Positions 8,452 through 15,358 of a stretch of DNA of 19,020 nucleotides are shown one piece after another. The position numbers and the translations under genes are program-made. Under the pieces are notes generated by a model. The model worked only from the letters and a program-made list of their open reading frames with translations. It did not search any database and had not been told where the DNA came from. How positions within the stretch are numbered: the stretch's first letter is position 1; each line of letters begins with the position of its first letter. Source of the DNA: Clostridia bacterium (lineage in GTDB: Bacteria; Bacillota; Clostridia; UMGS1810); assembly GCA_017503945.1 (NCBI GenBank), contig JAFVSB010000040.1, forward strand, positions 1-19,020, read 5' to 3'.

Positions 8452-8895
8452 ATGAATGTTATCTTTGTTTGCACAGGCAACACCTGCCGCAGTCCCATGG
8501 CAGAGGGCTTCTTCAAAGCCTTGTGTGCAGATTCGGGCACCTTTGAAGTGTGCTCACGCGGTATTCATGCTGCCGAGGGCATGAGCGCAAGTGAATATTC
8601 TGTAATTGCCGCATCTGAGCTTGGCTCAGATATCAAAGGCCACTTGTCGCATCAAATCACACTTGCCGATGTTTCGTGGGCAGATTTTATCTTTGCCATG
8701 ACATCATCTCATGCATCAGTTCTTAAGTCAGCTTTTCCCGAATTTGCCAATAAGATTTTTACAATTGGTGAATTTGTCGGTTGTGCCGATGTGGCCGACC
8801 CATACGGCGGTGAAGTTGGCATCTATAGAGAATGTGCCGCCCAGATTAAAGCGGCTGTTCAAAAAATATATGATAAATTAAGTGATGATATATAA
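8452..8895 (+). CDS. ywlE: Low-molecular-weight phosphatase, probable protein-arginine phosphatase (YwlE type)
   Basis: A 147-residue LMW-PTP fold protein with the phosphate-binding loop CTGNTCRS (residues 7-14: nucleophile Cys7, Arg13) and the general-acid Asp116 in DPYGG (116-120). Two features point to phosphoarginine and not phosphotyrosine. Thr11 occupies the position that in YwlE selects for arginine (Ile, Leu or Val in tyrosine phosphatases). The acid loop has Gly-Gly after DP-aromatic, where the tyrosine enzymes have a second Tyr. In Bacillota this enzyme reverses McsB arginine phosphorylation, which marks proteins for ClpCP. ATG at 8452 is chosen because GAGGTG lies just upstream, overlapping the preceding stop; an in-frame TTG at 8437 is upstream of it. 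Neighbouring the threonylcarbamoyl-AMP synthase gene is a conserved arrangement. No mcsB is in the window. Confidence 0.9.
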   Translation: MNVIFVCTGNTCRSPMAEGFFKALCADSGTFEVCSRGIHAAEGMSASEYSVIAASELGSDIKGHLSHQITLADVSWADFIFAMTSSHASVLKSAFPEFANKIFTIGEFVGCADVADPYGGEVGIYRECAAQIKAAVQKIYDKLSDDI

Positions 8896-9341
8896 TGAAC
8901 ATACATTATGACACACTCAAACAAGAATATCTCGATGCCATAACCTCTCTTGACAAGCTCTGCTTTTCTATCCCATGGAGCAAAAATCTCTTTGCATCGG
9001 AGCTTGCAAGCAGCCTTGCTCATTATGTTCTGGCGCTTGACGGCGAGAGCGTGGTTGGCTATTGCGGTATTCAATCGGTGGCAGGAGAGGGCAGCATCAC
9101 AAACATTGCCGTTGCCCCTGCATATCGCAATCGGGGCATTGCCTCAAAGCTTTTGGAGCAAATCATAGACTATGGGCGCGCACACAAGCTTGATTTTATA
9201 ACTTTAGAGGTGCGTGAATCCAACACAAGTGCAATCAATCTTTACACAAAATATGGTTTTGAGCTTGTGGGCAGCCGCAAAGGCTATTATGCCGACAATC
9301 ACGAAACTGCACTTCTCATGACTAAAATATTAACACAATAA
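8895..9341 (+). CDS. rimI: Ribosomal protein S18-alanine N-acetyltransferase RimI
   Basis: This GNAT-family enzyme transfers acetyl from acetyl-CoA to a protein N-terminus, classically ribosomal protein S18. The 148-residue protein shows motif A, ITNIAVAPAYRNRGIASKLL, with the acetyl-CoA loop RNRGIA at 78-83. It also has Glu105 in LEVRESN, the RimI-type SNTSAINLYTKYGF with Tyr117, and the C-terminal YYADNHETALLMTK. Its ATG overlaps the ywlE stop by one base (ATAATGA), and there is no strong Shine-Dalgarno site, so it probably depends on translational coupling. rimI next to tsaD is common; the tsaB and tsaE genes that often accompany them are not here. Confidence 0.93.
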   Translation: MNIHYDTLKQEYLDAITSLDKLCFSIPWSKNLFASELASSLAHYVLALDGESVVGYCGIQSVAGEGSITNIAVAPAYRNRGIASKLLEQIIDYGRAHKLDFITLEVRESNTSAINLYTKYGFELVGSRKGYYADNHETALLMTKILTQ

Positions 9342-9362
9342 AAACATGTAGGTGGTGATAGT

Positions 9363-10370
9363 TTGTCTTTGATACTTGCAATAGAATCATCATGTGACGA
9401 AACTGCAGCAGCTGTTGTCAAAGACGGCAGGACTGTACTTTCCAATGTGATATCTTCTCAAATAGAAACCCACAAAAAGTTCGGCGGTGTTGTGCCTGAG
9501 GTGGCTTCGCGAAAGCACCTCGAAGCAGTCAACTGTGTGATAGACAGCGCCATATCTGATGCCGGCATCACCCTTGCCGACCTTGACTACATAGCCGTGA
9601 CTTACGCGCCGGGTCTTGTTGGGGCGCTATTGGTGGGAGTGTCTGCCGCCAAAGCTCTTTCGCTTGCTTTAGGCATTCCGCTTATTGGCGTTCACCATAT
9701 CCGCGGTCACATTTGTGCCAATTTTATAGACCATGCCGACCTCACTCCGCCTTTTGTGTGCCTTGTGGCATCAGGTGGTCATAGCCACATCGTATATGTG
9801 GCCGACTACACCGAGTTTGAAGTTCTCGGCCAAACGCGTGACGATGCAGCGGGCGAAGCGTTCGACAAGGTTGCCAGAGTTCTTGGGCTTGGCTATCCCG
9901 GCGGCCCAAAGATAGACGCCCTTGCCAAAGAGGGCAATGAGCTTGCAATCCCTTTTAAAAAGGTGAGATTCCCGGGCGATAGCTTGGATTTTAGCTTCAG
10001 CGGCATAAAGACCGCTGTCATAAATTATTATCACAACATCGAGCAAAAAGGTGAGGTGCCAAACAAAGCCGACATTGCCGCAAGCTTTCAGAAAAGCGTG
10101 TGTGAGGTTATGGTAGACCATCTTTTGGAAGCAGCTAAGCTAAAAGGCTGCCATAAGGTTGCTCTTGCAGGCGGCGTGGCTTGCAATTCACGCCTGAGAG
10201 CCGAGCTTGATGCAAGGTCAGACGGCCTTATGATTTACTATCCGTCGCCCATACTTTGCACCGACAATGCAGCCATGATAGGCTGCTGCGCATATTATGA
10301 AGCACTCGCTTCAAATTTTGCAGATATGTCACTCAATGCTATACCTTATCTTGGAATAGATTTAAAATAA
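9363..10370 (+). CDS. tsaD: tRNA N6-threonylcarbamoyladenosine transferase TsaD
   Basis: TsaD transfers the threonylcarbamoyl group to A37 of ANN-decoding tRNAs, working with TsaB and TsaE in bacteria. The 335-residue protein carries the ASKHA-fold signatures: ILAIESSCDETAAAVV at the N-terminus, the metal-binding HHIRGH (His112 and His116), ASGGHSHIVYV, GEAFDKVARVLGLGYPGGP, ALAGGVACNSRLR and TDNAAMIG with the third metal ligand Asp301. The start is a TTG at 9363 behind AGGTGGTG (9350-9357); no ATG lies nearby and the N-terminus then matches the family exactly. It is 21 nt behind rimI. An exported SLH-protein gene begins only 16 nt after its stop. Confidence 0.97.
   Translation: MSLILAIESSCDETAAAVVKDGRTVLSNVISSQIETHKKFGGVVPEVASRKHLEAVNCVIDSAISDAGITLADLDYIAVTYAPGLVGALLVGVSAAKALSLALGIPLIGVHHIRGHICANFIDHADLTPPFVCLVASGGHSHIVYVADYTEFEVLGQTRDDAAGEAFDKVARVLGLGYPGGPKIDALAKEGNELAIPFKKVRFPGDSLDFSFSGIKTAVINYYHNIEQKGEVPNKADIAASFQKSVCEVMVDHLLEAAKLKGCHKVALAGGVACNSRLRAELDARSDGLMIYYPSPILCTDNAAMIGCCAYYEALASNFADMSLNAIPYLGIDLK
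10318..10345 (+). promoter_or_regulatory. Possible weak promoter inside the end of tsaD, upstream of the SLH gene
   Basis: TTGCAG (10318-10323), 16 nt, then TATACC (10340-10345) with a TG extension at 10337-10338. It would start transcription near 10352, just before the SLH gene's AGGAGG. Both hexamers are imperfect and the site lies in coding sequence, so this is only a candidate for how a surface-protein gene could be expressed apart from the translation genes. Confidence 0.25.
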
Positions 10371-10386
10371 CAGGAGGTTTTTAAAA

Positions 10387-12234
10387 ATGAAAAAACAAAC
10401 CAAAAAAGCACTTGCAGTAATCACTGCCGCAGCATTGTCAGTCACAATGTCAATCTCAGCTTTTGCAGCTAAGTTCCCCGATGTAACCGAAAAAACATAC
10501 CCATGGGCAATTGAAGCCATTGAATCAATGGCAGACGAAGGCATTATCAAAGGTTATGAAGACGGCACATTCAATCCTGCAAAAACGGTGTCCAAGCTTG
10601 AATCTCTTGTGCTTATTTCAAGAATTCTCGGTGTAAACAATGAAAAAACTTCAAGAATCACAGAAGCAGCATGGGATGTATACGGCGAAGATATAGCAGA
10701 GTATGAGCTTCCCTACGGCAAAGATGAAATAGCATATCTTCTCGGCAAAAATGTGCTCTCTGTAGACGAGCTCGAAGAATACATCGATGCAGCTCACCGT
10801 GATGATGCACTCAAAAGATATGAAGTGGCAATTCTTCTCACCAAGGCTATGGATGCCGAAGCTTCGCTCAAAGCAGAGCTTGCAGCCGAGCTTAGCTATG
10901 CCGACACATCAGACATTCCTGCCAATGCCAAAAAATATGTTGCCTATGTAAGTGAGCAGGAGCTCATGCAGGGCATGGAAGATAACAAATTTGCCCCCAA
11001 TGACACTGTCACCCGCGCTCAGGCAGCAGTTGTGCTCTATAAGCTCCAGCAAATTACAGACTACGAATTTAAAACAGGTGTCGTTTCAGCAGTAGACCAG
11101 ACCACCCGTCAGATTAAAATCAAAGTAGCCGAAGACAATACCCTTTCTCATTACATAACTGCAGACACCATAGTTCGCTACAATGGCGCCATCATCGGCA
11201 TCAATGACATCGCCGTAGGCTATGATGCAGTTGTCACCTACAAGGCAGGCAAGCTCTATTCGGTTGATTTCACCGACGCTCTCGTCGATGATGTTATCAA
11301 GGGCGCATTCTCAGGCTCTGCCAACTCCACCGCCAAGGGTACCACAGTTACCGTAAATGTCATTGGCGAAAACGACACTAATATCTCCAGTGAAAAAACC
11401 ACATTCAAGCTCAGCGATGAATGTGTTATCACCTACAACAACAACACCTGCTCTCTTACAAGCATCAAAGCAGGCTCCTATGTGAAGCTCACAGTTAAAA
11501 AAGGACTTGTAACAGTGCTTGAAGCCGAGAGCAAAGAAAACACCTTCTCGGGAAGAGTTGATGAAGTTATCTTAGAGCCTGTGTATAAGCTCCGCATTGA
11601 AGCAAACGGCGGCGAGACTGGCGAGTATCTTCTCAACTCCGAAGTTAAAGTTACACGCAACGGCAAAGCTGCAAGCGCGCGTGAAGTGCTTGCAGGTGAC
11701 ACAGTAAGCGTTACCACAAGCTATGGCATCATCAAATCACTTGTTGCCACCAGCCGTTCAGCAGAAAAAACAGGTATCATCAAAGAGGTTATCATCTCCA
11801 GCACTCCAAAGCTCACTCTCACTTATGACGGTGTAGACACTACCTATTATGTAACAGCCGATGCCGAAATCACTCTCAGCGGTGTGAAGTCAACCTTCTA
11901 TGATCTCAGAGTAGGTCAGGCCACCACCATTGAGCTCGACAGCGACACAGTTATTTCCATCAAGAGTGCAGCAAATGATGAAGTTATCACATGGGCAGGC
12001 ACAGTTACCCTCGTAAATAGCTCCTATGGTCTTATTCAGCTTGAATTCACAGATGCCACCACAGGCCAGACAAGAACCGAATCTGTTTTTGTAAAAGACA
12101 AAGCCACCATAGTAGACTATGCAACTCAGAAGACCAAAAAGCTTTCTGCAATAACTGCAGGCATGAAAATCAATGTAACCGGTACAATGCAGACTGGTCT
12201 TTTTGAAGCAAACACTATCATCATCATCGGCTGA
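10387..12234 (+). CDS. Exported SLH-domain protein with five tandem beta-rich repeats
   Basis: A 615-residue protein with a Sec signal peptide: basic MKKQTKK, a hydrophobic stretch to about 24 and a likely cut after AFA at 27. S-layer homology domains follow: SLH1 about 29-82 (FPDV...GYEDGTFNPAKTVSK), a degenerate SLH2 about 95-155, and SLH3 about 167-224 (MEDNKFAPNDTVTRAQAA). Such domains normally bind pyruvylated cell-wall polymers. The rest is five related units of about 70-80 residues (about 228-300, 304-382, 387-457, 461-529, 534-615). Each starts with a G-V or G-hydrophobic strand, passes through a Y/F-x-V strand and a 'T/S-hydrophobic' step, and reaches L..hydrophobic..G..hydrophobic.V before a final strand; they resemble OB-like DUF5666 folds. 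The start has a perfect AGGAGG (10372-10377) with 9-nt spacing, the strongest site in the window, suggesting high expression. Ligand and role are unknown. A strong terminator follows. Confidence 0.85.
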   Translation: MKKQTKKALAVITAAALSVTMSISAFAAKFPDVTEKTYPWAIEAIESMADEGIIKGYEDGTFNPAKTVSKLESLVLISRILGVNNEKTSRITEAAWDVYGEDIAEYELPYGKDEIAYLLGKNVLSVDELEEYIDAAHRDDALKRYEVAILLTKAMDAEASLKAELAAELSYADTSDIPANAKKYVAYVSEQELMQGMEDNKFAPNDTVTRAQAAVVLYKLQQITDYEFKTGVVSAVDQTTRQIKIKVAEDNTLSHYITADTIVRYNGAIIGINDIAVGYDAVVTYKAGKLYSVDFTDALVDDVIKGAFSGSANSTAKGTTVTVNVIGENDTNISSEKTTFKLSDECVITYNNNTCSLTSIKAGSYVKLTVKKGLVTVLEAESKENTFSGRVDEVILEPVYKLRIEANGGETGEYLLNSEVKVTRNGKAASAREVLAGDTVSVTTSYGIIKSLVATSRSAEKTGIIKEVIISSTPKLTLTYDGVDTTYYVTADAEITLSGVKSTFYDLRVGQATTIELDSDTVISIKSAANDEVITWAGTVTLVNSSYGLIQLEFTDATTGQTRTESVFVKDKATIVDYATQKTKKLSAITAGMKINVTGTMQTGLFEANTIIIIG

Positions 12235-12248
12235 TATAACCCCATATC

Positions 12249-12278
12249 AAAAGGCACACCTGAAGGTGTGCCTTTTTT
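12249..12278 (+). terminator. Rho-independent terminator after the SLH gene
   Basis: AAAAGGCACACC (12249-12260) and GGTGTGCCTTTT (12265-12276) form a perfect 12-bp stem around the loop TGAA, and the T-run extends to 12278. It begins 14 nt after the SLH stop and closes the prfA-to-SLH operon. Confidence 0.93.
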
Positions 12279-12334
12279 ACTGTATTGGGAATTACGCTGA
12301 AGTTGGCTAACTATGTTCATCTCGTGACATGGGT

Positions 12335-12355
12335 GCAGGCTCAGCCTGCTTTTTT
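12335..12355 (+). terminator. Second, tandem terminator
   Basis: GCAGGC (12335-12340) and GCCTGC (12344-12349) form a 6-bp GC-rich stem with a 3-base loop, followed by six Ts (12350-12355). It lies 57 nt downstream of the stronger terminator with no open frame between them. It is either a back-up terminator or the end of a very short RNA. Confidence 0.65.
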
Positions 12356-12365
12356 AATTATCCTC

Positions 12366-12395
12366 TTTACAATGAAGATATTTGTGTGCTATAAT
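12366..12395 (+). promoter_or_regulatory. Sigma-A-type promoter for the dnaD-like operon
   Basis: TTTACA (12366-12371), 18 nt, and a consensus TATAAT (12390-12395) with extended -10 TG at 12387-12388. Transcription would start near 12402 and leave a leader of about 58 nt. A second TATAAT at 12411-12416 has no good -35 partner. Directly upstream is the second terminator, so this promoter is insulated from the previous operon. Confidence 0.75.
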
Positions 12396-12459
12396 TATTA
12401 TACTTTGGATTATAATGTTCAGGAGTACTTTTTAGCAATTCAAGTACGGAGGTAGGCAA

Positions 12460-13479
12460 ATGAACGCCATCACTATCACAAACAAAGCCGATGTCTTTTG
12501 CGTTCAGACAGGCTTTGTAGATAAATACATAAAAGACGCCAATCCATCTTTCATAAAGGTATATTTATATGTTGCCCGTCATTCTCAGTCGGGCGAGGTG
12601 ATTTCTCTTGGCAAGATAGCCGATGACACTGGCCTTCTTAAGTCCGATGTTGTCGCAGCTCTCAGCTTCTGGCAAAATGCAGGAGCCATAGCCTACACCG
12701 ATTCATCAATTGAGATTTTGCCTCTTTCGCAAAAGTCAGCGCCCTTGGCTGCTGCAGCTGAGACAAATTCTTCACCCAAAGGCGCCATGGCTCAGCCCAA
12801 TAGCTCTGTGGCATCGTCATACAAAGCCTCGGGTGTCATAAAGGCTGTGATTTCCGATGAAAAGCTCTCTCATCTTTTTGCCATCATAAGCCAGCTGCTA
12901 AATAAGACCTTAAGCCCCAATGACTACAAAATAATCTATAGCTTCATCGACTATCTCAAGCTCCCTGAGCAGGTTATTATCGTTCTTTTTGAGCATTGTG
13001 TCTCCCTTGGTAAAACACACATGCGCTACATAGAAAAGGTTGCCTATTCCTGGGCAGATAGCGGCATCACCACTCCCGAGCGCGCTATCGAATATGTGAG
13101 AAAGCAAAACGATGAAAATTCCACTCTCACATATTATCGCAAAAAATTCAAAATCACAGGCCGCGATTTTGCCGACACTGAAGTTAAATACATTCTTTCA
13201 TGGATAAATGACCTCAAGGCAGATGAAGAGCTCATCATGTATGCCTATGACAAAACAGTTATGAACACAGGCGTGGTCAAGATGAGCTACATGGATGCCA
13301 TCATCAGAAATGAACTCGCTTCGCCTCGTGGTGCACAAAAAGATGAGTGCAATGCCCCCAATGTGCGCAAGAGCACCTTCCGCAATTATCCCACAGGTGG
13401 CGTTGGCGAAATTGAAAAACAAATGATAGAAAAAATGATGTCGGAATTCGGAGGTAATGATGATGCAATCAATCAGTGA
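12460..13479 (+). CDS. DnaD-family replication initiation (primosome) protein
   Basis: A 339-residue DnaD/DnaB-type protein. Residues about 25-90 form a winged-helix-like N-terminal domain (DDBH1), and 91-128 are a low-complexity Ala/Ser/Pro linker. Two DDBH2-type domains follow: about 133-212, with YIEKVAYSWADSGITTPERAIEYV, and about 227-287, with YYRKKFKITGRDFADTEVKYILSWI and YMDAIIRNEL. Such proteins bind DNA and help recruit the replicative helicase at origins or restarted forks. ATG at 12460 has GGAGG upstream. The next gene overlaps it and encodes a DnaI/DnaC-like loader, which strongly supports a role in helicase loading. A phage origin for the pair is possible in principle, but no phage genes are nearby. 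Which of the DnaD-like or DnaB-like roles it fills cannot be told from sequence. Confidence 0.88.
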   Translation: MNAITITNKADVFCVQTGFVDKYIKDANPSFIKVYLYVARHSQSGEVISLGKIADDTGLLKSDVVAALSFWQNAGAIAYTDSSIEILPLSQKSAPLAAAAETNSSPKGAMAQPNSSVASSYKASGVIKAVISDEKLSHLFAIISQLLNKTLSPNDYKIIYSFIDYLKLPEQVIIVLFEHCVSLGKTHMRYIEKVAYSWADSGITTPERAIEYVRKQNDENSTLTYYRKKFKITGRDFADTEVKYILSWINDLKADEELIMYAYDKTVMNTGVVKMSYMDAIIRNELASPRGAQKDECNAPNVRKSTFRNYPTGGVGEIEKQMIEKMMSEFGGNDDAINQ

Positions 13480-14461
13480 AATCCATTCGCGTATTCAAAC
13501 ACAATACCGACTCATGCAAAATGAATATGAAACAGCAAGGCAGAGCGCCGAAGCCGAGCTCTATGCCGCATACCCCCGCATTGAGCAAATCGACGGTGAA
13601 ATAGCATCTCTTGCCATAAAAAGCGCCCGCGAGGTAATAGAGGGCAACATGACCTCATCTGAAGCGGCAGATTTTGTGAAGCGTGAATCTGAAAGGCTCA
13701 AAGCTGAAAGAGCACAGATTATTGCAGATAACAAAATCACAGAATACACCCCTGCCTATGAGTGCCCTCACTGCAAAGATATAGGCTACAGCGCCGACGG
13801 CAAAAAATGCGGCTGCTACATGCGCAAAATCCAGCAAAATCTGCTCTTGCCGGGCGAACGCGGTGAGAGTGCAGTGCTCAAAAAATCTTCATTTGATAAA
13901 TTCAACCTTTCATATTATTCTGGTGAAGTTGACCCATCCATTGGAGTGTCGCCGCGTGATGTTATGAGGGCGGTTTTTGCAGGCTGCACCAAATATGCCC
14001 ACAATTTTTCGGGCGAGGATTCAGGCAATCTTTTGCTTTGCGGGCCATCGGGCCTTGGCAAGACCTTGCTTGCAGCATCCATTGCAAATTTTGTCACTGC
14101 CAAGGGATACCTTGTAATCTACAAATCGGCCTACAAAATATTCCAGTTTTTTGAAGATTTCAAGTTTGGCAAAATAGACCGCGACGCCTATTCGGTCATA
14201 TACGATTCTATCTATGACTGTGACCTTCTGGTCATAGATGATTTCGGCACCGAGTTCATCACATCATACACCCAGTCGGTGTTTTTTGATCTTCTCAGCA
14301 CAAGGCTGTCAGGCGGCAAATCCACCATCATCAGCACCAATCTTCCTTTAGAAAAAATTTCTGATATATATCAGGAGCGCGTTATGTCGCGTCTCAAAAA
14401 TGAGTTTGATGTTTTTCGTTTTGCAGGCACAGATGTGCGCAGCATAATAAAGAATAAATAA
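13463..14461 (+). CDS. DnaI/DnaC-like helicase loader ATPase
   Basis: A 332-residue protein of the DnaC/IstB/DnaI AAA+ group. The N-terminal third is helical. A cysteine cluster follows (C101xxC104 ... C116xC118), a probable zinc site like that of DnaI. The AAA+ domain has Walker A GPSGLGKT (194-201), Walker B LLVIDD (255-260) followed by FGTE, sensor I STN (291-293) and the arginine-rich ERVMSRLKNE. The expected role is loading the replicative DNA helicase with the DnaD-like protein encoded just upstream. Three consecutive ATGs occur at 13457, 13460 and 13463; the last has the best spacing (8 nt) from GGAGG (13450-13454). The gene overlaps the dnaD-like stop by 17 nt. IstB-type transposition helpers share the fold, but no transposase is present. 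Confidence 0.9.
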   Translation: MQSISEIHSRIQTQYRLMQNEYETARQSAEAELYAAYPRIEQIDGEIASLAIKSAREVIEGNMTSSEAADFVKRESERLKAERAQIIADNKITEYTPAYECPHCKDIGYSADGKKCGCYMRKIQQNLLLPGERGESAVLKKSSFDKFNLSYYSGEVDPSIGVSPRDVMRAVFAGCTKYAHNFSGEDSGNLLLCGPSGLGKTLLAASIANFVTAKGYLVIYKSAYKIFQFFEDFKFGKIDRDAYSVIYDSIYDCDLLVIDDFGTEFITSYTQSVFFDLLSTRLSGGKSTIISTNLPLEKISDIYQERVMSRLKNEFDVFRFAGTDVRSIIKNK

Positions 14462-14471
14462 GGAGTATCTC

Positions 14472-15338
14472 ATGCTACTTGCCGATAAATGGAATGACTA
14501 TTGTCTGATAGATGCATCAGACGGACAAAAACTTGAAAAATGGGGCGATTATTATCTTGTGCGCCCCGATCCTCAGGCCATATGGTCCCACCGAAGCGAA
14601 AAAAAGCTGTGGGACACTGCCCACGCGGTATATCACCGCAGCAAAGCAGGCGGCGGCTCGTGGGAATATCGCAAGTCTTTGCCCGATGCATGGCAGATTA
14701 ACTACCGCAATCTCACATTCAATGTAAAACCCATGGGCTTTAAGCACACAGGCATTTTCCCTGAGCAGGCTGCCAACTGGGATTTCATCATCGATAAAAT
14801 CTCAAATGCATCCAGACCCATCAAGGTGCTCAATCTATTTGCCTACACAGGCGGCGCCACTGTTGCCGCAGCATCAGCCGGAGCATCGGTTGTGCATGTG
14901 GATGCAGCAAAGGGCATGGTTTCATGGGCAAAGGAAAATGCAGCATCATCAGGTCTTGCCGATGCGCCCATCCGCTATATTGTTGATGATTGTGTCAAGT
15001 TTGTGGAGCGTGAAATCCGCCGAGGCAATAAATATGATGTCATCATCATGGATCCGCCCACCTACGGCAGAGGCCCCAAAGGCGAGCTTTGGAGGTTTGA
15101 AGATGAGCTGTTTCCTCTTGTTAGCAAGTGTGCCAAGCTCATGTCAGACACACCCCTTGCCTTCATTGTCAACTCATACACCACAGGCATTTCGCACACT
15201 GTAGTGTCCAATGTGCTTTCATATGTCATCAAATCACGCTTTGGAGGCACCATAGAGTCCGACGAGCTCGGCCTTAGCATGACATCTTGCTCACTTGCGC
15301 TTCCATGCGGCTACACAACCAGATGGTTTGAAAAATAA
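14472..15338 (+). CDS. Class I SAM-dependent methyltransferase (RlmI/RlmK-like, probable RNA methyltransferase)
   Basis: A 288-residue Rossmann-fold methyltransferase. Motif I is LNLFAYTGG (residues 120-128), the acidic ribose-binding residue is Asp144 in VHVDAAKG, Asp172 lies in YIVDDCVKF, and the catalytic-loop motif is DPPTYGRGPKGE (194-205). This combination is typical of COG1092-like enzymes related to RlmI and the RlmK half of RlmKL, which methylate 23S rRNA. No PUA domain is visible, so the substrate is uncertain; the N-terminal 110 residues form a beta-rich region specific to this subgroup. AGGAG overlaps the previous stop codon and is 6 nt from the ATG, so it is translated with the helicase loader. 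Confidence 0.85.
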   Translation: MLLADKWNDYCLIDASDGQKLEKWGDYYLVRPDPQAIWSHRSEKKLWDTAHAVYHRSKAGGGSWEYRKSLPDAWQINYRNLTFNVKPMGFKHTGIFPEQAANWDFIIDKISNASRPIKVLNLFAYTGGATVAAASAGASVVHVDAAKGMVSWAKENAASSGLADAPIRYIVDDCVKFVEREIRRGNKYDVIIMDPPTYGRGPKGELWRFEDELFPLVSKCAKLMSDTPLAFIVNSYTTGISHTVVSNVLSYVIKSRFGGTIESDELGLSMTSCSLALPCGYTTRWFEK

Positions 15339-15358
15339 TCTCATCGGAGGGATTACAC

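Noticed and set aside
12411..12416. Second TATAAT box upstream of the dnaD-like gene
   Set aside because: No acceptable -35 hexamer lies 16-18 nt upstream; the box at 12390-12395 has one and also an extended -10.
12402..12459. Possible riboswitch or leader regulator before the dnaD-like gene
   Set aside because: The predicted leader is only about 58 nt and shows no conserved aptamer pattern or anti-terminator pairing.
13463..14461. IstB-type transposition helper in place of a helicase loader
   Set aside because: No transposase or terminal repeats are nearby, and the gene overlaps a DnaD-family gene, which fits a chromosomal helicase loader.
12460..14461. Prophage replication module (dnaD plus dnaC)
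   Set aside because: The pair is flanked by housekeeping genes with the same apparent codon habits, and no other phage gene, integrase or attachment site is visible.
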